Source: CAIJMU01 sp035530275
Lineage (GTDB): Bacteria; Spirochaetota; Spirochaetia; Treponematales; Rectinemataceae
Length of the DNA stretch: 64,000 bases
Direction: 5' to 3'
Assembly (NCBI GenBank): GCA_035530275.1
Contig: DATKVC010000019.1
Coordinates: forward strand, 62,001-126,000
Made by a program: the position numbers and the translations under genes. The stretch's first letter is position 1; every line of letters begins with the position of its first letter. Shown here piece by piece: positions 24,019 through 33,332 of this stretch. Under the pieces are notes generated by a model. The model was not told the DNA's origin, made no database searches, and worked only from the letters and a program-made list of their open reading frames with translations.

Positions 24019-25034
24019 GCCTCCGGCGGCGGTGAGGAGCCTGCGGGCAAGGAGCCCGTCGCCGAAGCTTCGGGGGCGGGCCCCTCCTCCGTCGTCGGCG
24101 CCACCACGCCGACCGGAAGTTCCGCGGCCGTGGGAGCCGTGGCAGGCTCCGGCTCGAGCGAGGGGAGATATTTGCGCACGAGGAAATCGTAGCGTTCCTG
24201 GAGGATCAGCGATCGTCCGAACCAGGTAGGTCTATATTTTATCGGCGAGGAGAGGATCGCGACGAGCCTGGCTCCCTCCTCCCTGTCCAGACCTCGTACG
24301 CCCTTTCCGAACCAGCGCCGTGACGCGGCGTCGACGCCGAAAAGCCCCTTGCCCCATTCCGCGTAGCCGAAATAGAGGGTGAGTATCCTGTCCTTGCCGA
24401 GAATGGCCTCGAGCTCGACAGTCGCGATGACTTCGAAATACTTCCTCGCGTAGGATTTCGCCGGCACGAGGAAGAGGGTCCGCGCCACCTGCATCGTAAG
24501 CGTCGAGCCGCCGTACAGGGGTTGGGCGAGGCGCCTGTCGATCTCGTAGGCCTGCTTTATCGCCTCGAAGTCGAAGCCGTGGTGCGAATAGAACTTGTGG
24601 TCCTCCACCGAGATGAGCATCGAGCGCATCCAGAAGGGCACGGCCTTGAGCGGAACGGGCCGCGGCGCCTGTATCTTCCAGCCGTCCGCCCATTTCCGCC
24701 ATGCCATGAGAACGGTCGCCGAAGGTTCTATGTATTTGTACGAAAATATGAGGAGCGAGGTCGTCCCGATCCAGAAGATGTGAATTGCGATGAACAGCCT
24801 GAGCGCGAGGGAGGCGAGGCGCCGCGGCAGGCGACGAAGCGCGGGTTTGGGTTCGGTGTCCGGGAGTGCCAGCTCCGGCGGCGCCTTCCCGAACAGGAGT
24901 CTTTCCATCGGGGAAGGGTCCCCGGCGAGCCTTGATTCCGCGGCCCTTCCGGCCGAGGCAAGAACGAGTTCCCAGGGCCACCAGGGCCGACGGCGCAGAT
25001 TGAAGCGACGCGCCTTCTTCATCGCGGTATCCAT
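23955..25034 (-). CDS. mtgA: Monofunctional peptidoglycan glycosyltransferase (GT51)
   Basis: A 359-residue membrane-anchored glycosyltransferase that polymerises lipid II into glycan strands. After a cytoplasmic stretch, one transmembrane helix (LALRLFIAIHIFWIG region) leads to the GT51 domain. Its motifs are SVEDHKFYSHHGFDFEAI with the catalytic Glu, GGSTLTMQVARTLFL, and KYFEVIATVELEAILGK. No transpeptidase domain follows; the last 70 residues are Pro/Ala/Glu-rich. ATG 25034 is used; TTG 25046 or ATG 25022 are possible. It lies at the end of the smc operon, 19 bp from the lipoprotein gene. Confidence 0.92.
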   Translation of the reverse strand: MDTAMKKARRFNLRRRPWWPWELVLASAGRAAESRLAGDPSPMERLLFGKAPPELALPDTEPKPALRRLPRRLASLALRLFIAIHIFWIGTTSLLIFSYKYIEPSATVLMAWRKWADGWKIQAPRPVPLKAVPFWMRSMLISVEDHKFYSHHGFDFEAIKQAYEIDRRLAQPLYGGSTLTMQVARTLFLVPAKSYARKYFEVIATVELEAILGKDRILTLYFGYAEWGKGLFGVDAASRRWFGKGVRGLDREEGARLVAILSSPIKYRPTWFGRSLILQERYDFLVRKYLPSLEPEPATAPTAAELPVGVVAPTTEEGPAPEASATGSLPAGSSPPPEAQISEPSPGGTAPAPPSPATP

Positions 25035-25053
25035 ATGGTCAGTCAAGGCTTCG

Positions 25054-26727
25054 CTACCGTATGTCGAAATAGAAGCGCTGGATGTAGGTCGCCCTGTCGT
25101 TCGCCTTCGACCAGAAATCCGAGCGGGGAAAGTCGCTGACGATCCGGCGGTAGAGAGCGAGGGCTGCCGCGACGTCGCGCGAGGGGGAATTGAGCTCGAG
25201 TGCCTGGGCCTCGAGGAAGAGGGCCTCGTCGGCCGCGTCGCCCTTCGGCGAAAGCGCGAGGTAGCTTTGGGCGGCGGCGATAGCCGTCGGCGCCCGACCT
25301 GCCGCGTATTCCGCGCGGGCGGTCGCGATAAAGGCGGCGGGAGTCCCCGGCGCGGGAGGAGGCGTCGCCGTCGCGTCGGGGGTCGTGGCGCTGGCTGCCA
25401 TTGGAGGGCCGGCCGTCGTCAGGGCTGGGCTGGATCCGCTCGCCGTCCCTGCGGGCGATGCTGTCGCGACGCCTGAGTTGCCGTACACAGGATTGGAGTT
25501 GCCGTACGGCGCGGTTGGGTTGGGAGAAGGGGCGGTGGTGGCAGGGCCCGTGCCCACGGCCGGAATCGTCGCTTGGCCCGCGCCTAGTGACGAAACGCCT
25601 TGGGCCGCCTGGGCCGTAGCCGAAGGAGCCGCGGACGCCGGGGCAGAGATCGCCCCGGAAGCCGCAGCCCCCGCCGATGCCGCCGTCACCCCACCCGTCG
25701 ATGAGGCCATGCTCGTCGACGCGGCCCCCTGATTGGCTGCGCCAATGGCGGCGGCGGTGGGCGACGTCGCGGCGGGGGGCGAGGAAGCCTGGCTTGCCGC
25801 CGAGGGCACGAGGCTGCCCTTCGGCAGCACCGAAAGATGTACCAATTCCTCGCTACTCGTTCCGTTAACGAGATCCTGGCGGAGAAAGCGGAGATTGTAC
25901 TCGCCGACCTTCGCGCCGACGATGGCGAAGAGTGCCCCAGCCCCTTCGAATCGACGCGAATCGTAAAGGACGCCGTCCTTCCCGTCCCGTTCTCCCAAAT
26001 AGGTCCATCCGGCGCCCACGAAGGGGATGAGGGCCTGGCCCCCCGCTTCCACCTGAAAGCTTCGAGGCTGCGGCGGAGCAGCGGAGGCGCTCAGGTCGAC
26101 CAGGGGCACGAGGGAGGGAGGAATTGAGGGCAGGCTCTCCGCGGCGGCTGGCTGCGAAGTGGCGGACAGGGCGGGCGCGAAGGTCGGAGCGGGAGGCGCG
26201 GGAACCGGCTCGGGCTTCTTGGCGCTTGCAGCCTCTTTCGCAGCCGTGGGCTTCGAGGTAGGTGAAACCGCTACGGCCTTCGACTCGGACGATGGCTTTG
26301 ATTCCGGCTGCGCGGCGGGCTTTTTGGACGAGACAAGGGCAGGAGGGGCAGATGGTAACTTCGAGGGGAGGGCCGGATCGCTCAGGATTTCGGGCGTGCC
26401 CGGAGCGCCGGCAAGGGCAGGCGCGCTTCGCTGCAGCTGCCCCAGATCGGGCCGGTTCAGCCAGACTCCCGGCTCAGCCGAGGGGAGGCCGAGGACGAGG
26501 ATCGAGGGGGCCGGTGGAGCGCCCCGCTGCGCCTCGGAAAGGACGGGCGGATCAGGGGGAGGTGCAGGCGTGACGGTCGCCGGGGCCGAGGGAGGGGAAG
26601 GAGCCTTTTCCACAATGGAAGGCTTGGCTGCGGCGGGACGGGTGGCGCAGGAGCCGAGGCTCACAAGGGCACAACACGAAAGCCCCAGCACGAGGCGGAA
26701 GACTCCTCCTCGCGGAAGGGCTTTCAA
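25054..26727 (-). CDS. Pro/Ala-rich lipoprotein with C-terminal TPR-like segment
   Basis: A 557-residue secreted protein. The N-terminus has a signal peptide with a lipobox-like LVSLGSC (about residues 21-27). Two low-complexity stretches rich in Ala, Pro, Ser and Thr (about 30-190 and 310-450) flank a small folded part around GGQALIPFVGAGWTYLGE. The C-terminal 100 residues look like TPR or YbgF-type helices: ATARAEYAAGRAPTAIAAAQ and YRRIVSDFPRSDFWSKA. It overlaps the preceding gene by 4 bp. It is probably a periplasmic scaffold in envelope assembly, inferred from its place between smc and mtgA. Confidence 0.78.
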   Translation of the reverse strand: MKALPRGGVFRLVLGLSCCALVSLGSCATRPAAAKPSIVEKAPSPPSAPATVTPAPPPDPPVLSEAQRGAPPAPSILVLGLPSAEPGVWLNRPDLGQLQRSAPALAGAPGTPEILSDPALPSKLPSAPPALVSSKKPAAQPESKPSSESKAVAVSPTSKPTAAKEAASAKKPEPVPAPPAPTFAPALSATSQPAAAESLPSIPPSLVPLVDLSASAAPPQPRSFQVEAGGQALIPFVGAGWTYLGERDGKDGVLYDSRRFEGAGALFAIVGAKVGEYNLRFLRQDLVNGTSSEELVHLSVLPKGSLVPSAASQASSPPAATSPTAAAIGAANQGAASTSMASSTGGVTAASAGAAASGAISAPASAAPSATAQAAQGVSSLGAGQATIPAVGTGPATTAPSPNPTAPYGNSNPVYGNSGVATASPAGTASGSSPALTTAGPPMAASATTPDATATPPPAPGTPAAFIATARAEYAAGRAPTAIAAAQSYLALSPKGDAADEALFLEAQALELNSPSRDVAAALALYRRIVSDFPRSDFWSKANDRATYIQRFYFDIR

Positions 26728-27290
26728 GGCACTGCCCCGAAGATCGCGTCCATCGCCCGATCGTTCCTTTCGGCAATCGGCGCGATCTCGCTCGCCGAAT
26801 GTGTCGGGGCGAGGCGCCTGATGTCCTCGTCAGTATAGGGGAAATGAGGCGGCCTTTCCATCGGCGGCGAAAGATCGAGGGCCGGGTCGGGCGGGAGGAG
26901 GAGGCGCCGCGCCGCCTCCCTGCCATCGGGCGTCGATGGGCGGAACGAGGCCTGCGAGGGGTTTCCAGGCGGGGGGGCGTTCGCCACGACGGATACGGTC
27001 ACGAGGGCCGCCGCGAAGACCAATAGGATCGCGAGTCCGGCGATGACAGCCCGCCGCGAAAGGAGGTCCTTGGCGACGGCGGCGAAATCCAGTTTCGCGC
27101 GTTTCGCCTCATGGCTCCTGGCCGCGATGGCGTTGGGCGAAAAGCTGTCGTCGTCCTCGGAGCTGTGATCCACAAGTTCGTGGAAGGGCTCCGCGACTTC
27201 GGGCTTTTTCCGCTTCGGGAGAAAGGGAAGCTTGTCGAGGAGGGGCGACAGGCGCTCGAGGAGGGTCGCGACGAAGGCCGGGACGGCCAT
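26724..27290 (-). CDS. Single-span membrane protein of unknown function
   Basis: A 188-residue protein with a charged N-terminal cytoplasmic part (KPEVAEPFHELVD, SEDDDSF), one transmembrane helix (AVIAGLAILLVFAAALVTVSV, about residues 81-101) and a Pro-rich outer part. It starts 3 bp after the smc stop and overlaps the lipoprotein gene by 4 bp (ATGA). I do not recognise its family. Its conserved position in this tight cluster suggests a link between the chromosome or cell-cycle machinery and the envelope, which remains an inference. Confidence 0.75.
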   Translation of the reverse strand: MAVPAFVATLLERLSPLLDKLPFLPKRKKPEVAEPFHELVDHSSEDDDSFSPNAIAARSHEAKRAKLDFAAVAKDLLSRRAVIAGLAILLVFAAALVTVSVVANAPPPGNPSQASFRPSTPDGREAARRLLLPPDPALDLSPPMERPPHFPYTDEDIRRLAPTHSASEIAPIAERNDRAMDAIFGAVP

Positions 27291-27293
27291 GTC

Positions 27294-30200
27294 CTATCTC
27301 GCGTCCCCGCCGGGGACGGCTTCCTCGGTCTCGGGCGTCGGGGCCACCTGGGCGGAAGCGGCATCGCCGTCCTGGGCGGGAGTCGCGGCCCCTTCCAGTG
27401 CGCGGGGAGCGACCGTCTCCGGCTCGGGTTTCGTCGCCTTGACGGGAGGCAACTCCTTCCCCTCTTCGTATTCGACTTCTTCGTCGTCCATGCTCGTGAT
27501 CGGCTCGGGCACGCGGATCGCCTCGCCGTCGGAGCGCTCGAGGCGCACGCCGATGGCCTTGGTCACGCCCGACTCCTCCATGGTGACGCCGAGGAGGCTG
27601 TCGGCCCCGGTGACGGTCTTCTTGTTGTGGGTAATTACGACGAACTGGCTCGTGCGGCCGAACTCGCGGAGAAGGTTGACGAAGCGGATCACGTTCTGCT
27701 CGTCGAGGGCCGCGTCGATCTCGTCGAGGAAGCAGAAGGGCGAGGGCCTGACCATATAGGTCGCGAAGAGCATGGCGATGGCGGTGAGGGTCTTCTCGCC
27801 GCCCGAAAGCAGGGAGATCGCCTCGAGCTTCTTGCCTGGTGGCTGGGCGTAGATCTCGATGCCCGACTCGAGGACATGGTCGGGGTCGACGAGCCTGAGC
27901 TCGCCGCGGCCGCCGCCGAAGAGCCTGCGGAACATGTTGTGGAAGTTCTTCTTGATGCGGTTGTAGGTGTCGAGGAAGAGCTCTGCGCTTTCGTTGCGTA
28001 TCTCGTCGGTGATGCGCTTGAGGTCGGCCTTCGCCGCCTCGAGGTCGGCGAGCTGGGCGGAGAGGAAGTCGTAGCGATCCTTGACCTCGCCGTATTCCTC
28101 GGGCGCCATGAGGTTGACCGAACCGAGGTCCTTGAGCTTCTGCCTGAGGCCCGCGAGGGCCTCGCGAAGCTCCATTACGGGCGTGCGGATCTCGAACATC
28201 CGCGTCTCGAATTCCATGAGATCGCGGGAGTACTGCTCGGTGAAGTTCTCCTTCACGTTGCGAATCTCGGTCTCCGTCTGCGCGAGGCCCATGTGGAGCC
28301 GTTCCAGCTCGGACTGCACGGCCCCGAGCTTCTCGATCCGCTTCCTCACCTCGTCCTGCCGCTTGGCGAGGTCAGAATTCTTGAGCGAGATCTCGCGCTC
28401 GAGACGCTCGACCTCGGACTGGAGCTCGCGGCCCTTCTTCTCGATGTCCGCGAGTTCAGTATCTATTTCGCCGAGCTCCTCCTCCGATTCCGCGAGGCGC
28501 TTTCCCTCGAGGTAGATCTCGTTCTCGAGCTCCCTGAGGTAAGCCTCCTGCGAGGCTATCTCGCGGCGCAGGACGGCCAGGGCTTCGGCACCGGCCTGGG
28601 TCTGGGTCTCGACGCGGATGCGATTGCCGCGAAGCTCGCCGAGGGTCGCGCGGTATTCGGTCAATTTCTCGGCGAGGGCGAGGTTCTCGGCGCGAAGCGA
28701 GGAGATCTTCTCGCGGCGTTTCACGATCCCCTCGTCACAGGAGGCGATCTCCCGGTCGATGGCCCTTTTCTTCGTAATTATGCCTTCGGGCGAAAGGAAC
28801 TCGTCGATGAAGGAGGGCGTCGAGCGGCGGTACTCCTCGAAGCGGGCGCGGAGTTCCGAGGCCGTCGAGAGTGCCGCCGCGAAGGATTCGCGGGCAGAGG
28901 CGAGTGAGGCGCGGACCCCGGAGCCGTTGAGATCGCTGGCCCGTTCGAGGTCTTCGAGAAGAGCGGCCTTGCCGCCGAGCCTCGTCTCGAGGAGACCGAG
29001 AAGCCCCTCGATGGATTCTTCGACCCGAGCGCGTTCGTGCGAAGAATAGCCCGAGTCTCGGAGCCGCGCATCGAGCTCGGCCACGATGTCCTCGGTGATC
29101 GCGTCGAGATTGACCCTCGCCGAGGCTCGCGCCTCCTCGAGACCGAGGATCTCCTCCTCTGCCTGGCGGATGGCGTCGTCGTTGTCACGCACCCTTCCTT
29201 CGGTGGCCGCGATGCTCTTCTCGAACTCGGCGATGTTCGCCTCGATCTCGCGAAGCCGAGCCTTGAGGGAGGAGAGTTCGCCCTCCTTCTCGCCTTCGTC
29301 CTCGCGCAAACCCTCGATCTTGTCCCTCGTCGATTTGGCGCGAAGCTCGGACTGGGCCATCTTGGCCTTGGTCTCCACGACGCGCTCGGAGAGAAGCTTG
29401 CGCTGCTTTTCCTTGCCCACCTTCTCGACGGCCAGACCGTAGACGGCCTTCTGATGCTCGACGAGACTCGATTCCATCCCGTTGACGATGTCGAGGTTTT
29501 CCTCGAGCGAGAGGTTGATGCCGTCGATCTCCGCCTTGAGGGAATCGCGAGCCTTCGTCTTGCCCTTGATCTCCTCGTCGCGGCGATCCTTTTCCTGGAC
29601 GAACTGCCTGAGGCGAAGGAGGTGGAGATCGAGCTCCTTCTCGAATATCTCGTCGCGGAAAGCCCGGTATTTCAGGGTCTTTTCCGACTGGCTCTTGAGC
29701 GTGTCGTGGCTCCGCTTGACCTCGGCCACCGTCACCGAAACCACGCGCATGTTTTCCTCGGTGCGCTCGAGCTTGAGCTCGGCCTCGCGGCCCTTCACCT
29801 TGTGCTTGGTGATGCCTGCCGCTTCCTCGAAGAGATAGCGCCGCTCCTCGGGCTTCGAGGAGAGAATCTGGTCGATCTTGCCCTGCTCCATCACCGAGTA
29901 GGCGGACTTGCCGACACCCGTGTCCCAAAACAGCTCGCGCACCTCTTTCAGCTTGGCGAGCTTGCCGTTGATGAAGTACTCGCCCTCGCCGGAGCGGTAG
30001 AGGCGGCGCTTGATCGCGATTTCGGGGGCGTCGATGGGGAGGATGGAATCTTCGTTCGAGATGGTGAGGGTGACTTCGGCGACGCCCAGAGCCTTGCGCG
30101 TCTCCGTGCCGTTGAAGATGATGTCTTCCATCGACTCGGCGCGGAGGCTCTTCGCCGACTGCTCGCCGACGACCCACTTGATCGCGTCGACGACGTTCGA

Positions 30201-30311
30201 CTTGCCGCAACCGTTGGGGCCCAGGAGGGCCGTGATGCCGTCGGCGAAGACGATGGGAGTGCGATCGGCAAAGGACTTGAAGCCGAAGATTTCGATGCTT
30301 TTCAGGAACAC
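27294..30311 (-). CDS. smc: Chromosome segregation ATPase SMC, short, without an evident hinge domain
   Basis: A 1005-residue SMC with both ATPase halves: Walker A GPNGCGKS (residues 31-38), signature LLSGGEKTLTA (from 834) and Walker B FCFLDEID (about 859-866). Long heptad-rich coiled coils lie between. Typical bacterial SMCs have about 1150-1200 residues with a 150-residue globular hinge in the middle. Here no G-x-x-G hinge pattern is visible. The central turn is a short region around STPSFIDEFLSPEGIITK. The C-terminus carries an extra acidic and Pro-rich tail of about 70 residues. GTG 30311 is chosen for its GAGGG site 7 bp upstream and the conserved FLKSIEIFGFKSF. Confidence 0.93.
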   Translation of the reverse strand: MFLKSIEIFGFKSFADRTPIVFADGITALLGPNGCGKSNVVDAIKWVVGEQSAKSLRAESMEDIIFNGTETRKALGVAEVTLTISNEDSILPIDAPEIAIKRRLYRSGEGEYFINGKLAKLKEVRELFWDTGVGKSAYSVMEQGKIDQILSSKPEERRYLFEEAAGITKHKVKGREAELKLERTEENMRVVSVTVAEVKRSHDTLKSQSEKTLKYRAFRDEIFEKELDLHLLRLRQFVQEKDRRDEEIKGKTKARDSLKAEIDGINLSLEENLDIVNGMESSLVEHQKAVYGLAVEKVGKEKQRKLLSERVVETKAKMAQSELRAKSTRDKIEGLREDEGEKEGELSSLKARLREIEANIAEFEKSIAATEGRVRDNDDAIRQAEEEILGLEEARASARVNLDAITEDIVAELDARLRDSGYSSHERARVEESIEGLLGLLETRLGGKAALLEDLERASDLNGSGVRASLASARESFAAALSTASELRARFEEYRRSTPSFIDEFLSPEGIITKKRAIDREIASCDEGIVKRREKISSLRAENLALAEKLTEYRATLGELRGNRIRVETQTQAGAEALAVLRREIASQEAYLRELENEIYLEGKRLAESEEELGEIDTELADIEKKGRELQSEVERLEREISLKNSDLAKRQDEVRKRIEKLGAVQSELERLHMGLAQTETEIRNVKENFTEQYSRDLMEFETRMFEIRTPVMELREALAGLRQKLKDLGSVNLMAPEEYGEVKDRYDFLSAQLADLEAAKADLKRITDEIRNESAELFLDTYNRIKKNFHNMFRRLFGGGRGELRLVDPDHVLESGIEIYAQPPGKKLEAISLLSGGEKTLTAIAMLFATYMVRPSPFCFLDEIDAALDEQNVIRFVNLLREFGRTSQFVVITHNKKTVTGADSLLGVTMEESGVTKAIGVRLERSDGEAIRVPEPITSMDDEEVEYEEGKELPPVKATKPEPETVAPRALEGAATPAQDGDAASAQVAPTPETEEAVPGGDAR

Positions 30312-30455
30312 GGATTGCCCTCGTTGGCTGGGTCTTGAGAGGCGAATGTAGCACGGCTCGCGTCTTCTGAACAAGCAAAGCGGCGGTTCCGACCGGCCTC
30401 GCCCGCTCCGACCACTCCCTCTTGTCGCTCGGATCGGCCCATGAAAGGATGGCGC

Positions 30456-31658
30456 ATGGATGATTTCGAAGCGCCCAATGTCGATCCCGCCATATTGATC
30501 CGAAAACGCCACAGTCTAGCGCTTTTACTCGTCGCGCTCCTCCTCGCCGCCAGTCAGATCGTCACCCAGTTGACCCTTGCCCAAGGCGACGACGACAGCC
30601 GCCTCGTGAATGTGTCGGGACGCCAGCGTATGCTCAGCCAGCAAATAGCCAAGCTCGCCCTGGAAATCTCCTACGCCAAGGATATGGCGGGCAGGATAGG
30701 GCCGGTCAGAGAACTTTATGGGGCCATTATGACCTTTCAAGGCACCCACGACGGCCTGCTTAAGGGAAGCTCAACCCTCAACGTCAAAGGCCGCAATAGC
30801 GCGAGAATCCTCGAACTCTATGCCCGAATCGAGCCCGCATATTATGGAATTCTCAAGGCGGCCTCGACCTTGCGCGAGCGAGCGACCGCGGCCGACAGTA
30901 CGCAAACCGAGCTCCTCGATCTGGCGGAGAATATCCTTACGATGGAGGGAGAATTCCTCGACGGCATGAACAAGGTCGTCTTTCAATACGACGCCGAGGC
31001 ATCCCAGCGGCGATCCCTCATCCGCGATATCGAATACATCCTCTTCGGGCTCACCCTCGTCGCCCTGGTGATGGAGGCCTTCTTCATCTTCAGACCGGCG
31101 GAAAGGCAGATCAGCGGGTATTTTCAGAGCCTTCACAAGGCCATGGCAAAACTCAGGGAGCAGGCGACCTACGATGCCTTGACGGGACTCTACAATCGAG
31201 GCGCCGGGCTCCTCCTCCTCGAGCATGAAATGGACAAGGCCAGACGAGCTCGAAGCCCCCTCACCATCGTCTTCGTCGACCTCGACGGACTCAAGACGGT
31301 CAACGACGTTCTCGGGCACGAAGCAGGAGACAGCTATATCTCCGGTTTCGCCTCAATCGTGGCCGGCTCGGTCCGAGCTGGCGATATGGCACTGAGATAC
31401 GGCGGCGATGAATTCGTGCTCGTTCTGAATTGCGACCCCGGTCAGGCCGAGAGCATCGTTTCCCGTATCGACGCCCTCGTGGTGGAGGCGAACGCGAAGC
31501 AGGAAGGAGGCTGGTCCTTCGGATTCTCCTATGGCATGACGAGCTTCGACCCGGCCTCGAGCGCCACCGCCGATAGCCTCCTCGTGGCGGCCGATGAGGC
31601 TATGTACCGCATGAAGGCGGAACATCGCCGGTCAGGCAGGAGCCCGATCAGAAAATAA
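30456..31658 (+). CDS. Membrane diguanylate cyclase with PilJ-like sensor
   Basis: A 400-residue protein that should make cyclic di-GMP. An N-terminal helix (LALLLVALLLAASQIV) and a second (YILFGLTLVALVMEAFFIF, about 190-210) frame a periplasmic region. That region has the type IV pili methyl-accepting signature RLVNVSGRQRMLSQQIAKLAL. The C-terminal GGDEF domain has an intact active site, RYGGDEF (316-320), and an inhibitory I-site RAGD five residues before it, so product inhibition is likely. ATG 30456 has AAAGGA upstream. It is divergent from smc. Confidence 0.92.
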   Translation: MDDFEAPNVDPAILIRKRHSLALLLVALLLAASQIVTQLTLAQGDDDSRLVNVSGRQRMLSQQIAKLALEISYAKDMAGRIGPVRELYGAIMTFQGTHDGLLKGSSTLNVKGRNSARILELYARIEPAYYGILKAASTLRERATAADSTQTELLDLAENILTMEGEFLDGMNKVVFQYDAEASQRRSLIRDIEYILFGLTLVALVMEAFFIFRPAERQISGYFQSLHKAMAKLREQATYDALTGLYNRGAGLLLLEHEMDKARRARSPLTIVFVDLDGLKTVNDVLGHEAGDSYISGFASIVAGSVRAGDMALRYGGDEFVLVLNCDPGQAESIVSRIDALVVEANAKQEGGWSFGFSYGMTSFDPASSATADSLLVAADEAMYRMKAEHRRSGRSPIRK

Positions 31659-31695
31659 AAAAGCCGGCCCGAGGCAGCTGCCTCCGGACCGGCTT
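31655..31695 (-). terminator. Rho-independent terminator of the PTS IIA gene
   Basis: On the minus strand a stem formed by AAGCCGGTCCGGAGGCAG and its near-complement (31661-31695) is followed by TTTTTTATTTT. It lies 35 bp after the PTS IIA stop and overlaps the end of the diguanylate cyclase gene, so it may also reduce read-through in the other direction. Confidence 0.85.
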
Positions 31696-31729
31696 GTCGC
31701 CGAAAAGGGCGCCCTGCGGAAGGGTTGCC

Positions 31730-32386
31730 TCAGCTTCGATCGAGACCCACAAGGATTCCATAGGCGGCTTCCGGGCTTGCTGCGGCCAAGAGGCCCTCGC
31801 GGAGTTCCGTCGCCTTGAGACGGGATGAGAAGAAGGAAAGAGTCTGAAGATAGTAGGCATGCTGATTGTACGCGGCCGCTATCATGAAGAGGAGGCGGAC
31901 GGGCACGTCGTCGAGACTCTGGAAGTCGATGATGTCGCAATGTGAGATGCCGACCGAAACGACGAGGTCCGTGACCGAGGAGAGCCTAACGTGAGGAATG
32001 GCAATTCCGCGGCCGATCGCCGTGCTCATGAGCTCCTCGCGACGGAGTATTTCGGCGAGAAGCTCCTGACGATTCTTGATTTGCGGAGCGGTGGCAAGGT
32101 TTTCGGCGAGGGCCACGAGGGCGTCCCTCTTTTTCGCGTAATTGAGGATGAGGATCCGATCTGGGGAAACGATATTCTGCACCTGAACGGTCGAAGATGC
32201 GCTGCCGTTCCTACCGGAGGAAAGCCGCTCGTTGACCCAGTGCTCGATCTCGCTCTTCTTGAAACGCCATACCGTGCCGATCTTGCCCGAAGGGATTTCG
32301 CCCTTTTGGGCCCAATCGTAGACAGTCCGCTCAGATACGCGAAGATAGCGAGCAACTTCCTCTATTGTGAGAATATCGTCATCCAT
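31730..32386 (-). CDS. PTS IIA (PtsN-like) domain protein with excisionase-type HTH
   Basis: A 218-residue protein with two parts. Residues 5-52 are an excisionase/MerR-like DNA-binding domain: LTIEEVARYLRVSERTVYDW and GTVWRFKKSEIEHWV. Residues 70-218 are a PTS EIIA domain of the fructose/nitrogen type, with the phosphoacceptor His in GIAIPHVRL. This fusion is known from spirochaetes and is thought to connect PTS phosphorylation to transcription. AGGAG lies 8 bp before the ATG, and a strong promoter and a terminator bracket it as a single-gene unit. Confidence 0.9.
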   Translation of the reverse strand: MDDDILTIEEVARYLRVSERTVYDWAQKGEIPSGKIGTVWRFKKSEIEHWVNERLSSGRNGSASSTVQVQNIVSPDRILILNYAKKRDALVALAENLATAPQIKNRQELLAEILRREELMSTAIGRGIAIPHVRLSSVTDLVVSVGISHCDIIDFQSLDDVPVRLLFMIAAAYNQHAYYLQTLSFFSSRLKATELREGLLAAASPEAAYGILVGLDRS

Positions 32387-32422
32387 GCGAAAAACTCCTG
32401 AGTGATCCCGGAATTATGCAGA

Positions 32423-32451
32423 ATAATGCAAGGATTTCAATGAAATGTCAA
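32423..32451 (-). promoter_or_regulatory. Strong predicted promoter for the PTS IIA gene
   Basis: On the minus strand a perfect TTGACA is followed after 17 bp by CATTAT. It lies about 40 bp before the ATG, with a ribosome-binding site between. Confidence 0.65.
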
Positions 32452-32563
32452 GGATAGACCCTTATGGATGGCCTATCGAGTCGTTTGACCAATGTGCGGC
32501 GACGGACTAACCTACTCGAAGCTCGAGACAGCGAGTAGCGGCTCGGGCCGAAATGGAGCTCCG

Positions 32564-33328
32564 ATGAAAGCCTCTCCGCGTAGCTGGATCTCTCTCTTCG
32601 CTATGGCAGCATTTTCCGCGACGCTTTCACTTTTCGCCGCGCCGAGCGCCGAAGAAATCCTAGCCGCCGTCGATTCACGACTGTTCCTTCAATCTTATGT
32701 CTCCAAAGTCACGATGGAGACGACTAAACCGGGGGCGGCGCCTACCTCGATGACATTCGAGGGCCAAAGCCGCAAGGACAAGGGAACCTATCTCGAAATC
32801 CTCGCGCCAGCGCGGACCAAGGGCATCCGTTTCCTCCAGCTCGACGGCAGCCTCTGGATGTACAACCCCAAGGCCGGATCGGCCAACGCCCTCCGACTCT
32901 CCTCGCGCGATTCCTTCCAAGGATCGACCTTTTCGAATGCCGATGTCGGCAAAAGCCAGTTCTCCGACGATTACATCCCGAAACTCGCGCCCGACGCGGT
33001 CATCGATCACCCCGAACTCGGCAAGGTCGAATGCCTCGTGATCGACGCGGCGGCGAAGACCGACGAGTCAGCCTATGGGAGGATCGTCATGTACGTGCGA
33101 AAGACCGACCTCATGCCGCTCTCTATGGAGTACTACGCGAAATCGGGCTTGCTGTTCAAACGCATGACCCTCTCCAAGATCCGCGACTTCGGGAGCATCA
33201 CGAGGCCATCCGTCATGCGGATGGAAAGCCTCGACAAGATAGGCACCTTCACGACCCTCACCATGGAGGCGATCGAAAGGAAGGACGTCCCCCTTTCCGT
33301 GTTCAACAAGAATTATCTTACGAGATAA
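32564..33328 (+). CDS. LolA-like outer-membrane lipoprotein-sorting protein
   Basis: A 254-residue exported protein with a signal peptide (WISLFAMAAFSATLSLFA). The mature protein shows features of the COG2834 family: SAEEILAAVDSRL, YLEILAPARTKGIRFLQLDG and LWMYNPKAGSANALRLSSR. These proteins have a LolA-type open barrel that binds acyl chains, and often sit beside ABC or RND transporters. The gene starts a five-gene cluster with a barrel protein, an ABC ATPase and two permeases. GGAG precedes ATG 32564. Lipid or lipoprotein transport across the periplasm is the likely role. Confidence 0.87.
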   Translation: MKASPRSWISLFAMAAFSATLSLFAAPSAEEILAAVDSRLFLQSYVSKVTMETTKPGAAPTSMTFEGQSRKDKGTYLEILAPARTKGIRFLQLDGSLWMYNPKAGSANALRLSSRDSFQGSTFSNADVGKSQFSDDYIPKLAPDAVIDHPELGKVECLVIDAAAKTDESAYGRIVMYVRKTDLMPLSMEYYAKSGLLFKRMTLSKIRDFGSITRPSVMRMESLDKIGTFTTLTMEAIERKDVPLSVFNKNYLTR

Positions 33329-33332
33329 AACG

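Noticed and set aside
27111..28907. A 598-codon plus-strand frame opposite smc and its neighbour
   Set aside because: It crosses a gene boundary on the other strand and is Leu/Gly/Glu-rich shadow sequence; smc is unmistakable.
29037..30338. A 433-codon plus-strand frame opposite the smc 5' half
   Set aside because: Shadow of the SMC ATPase domain, which has all expected motifs.
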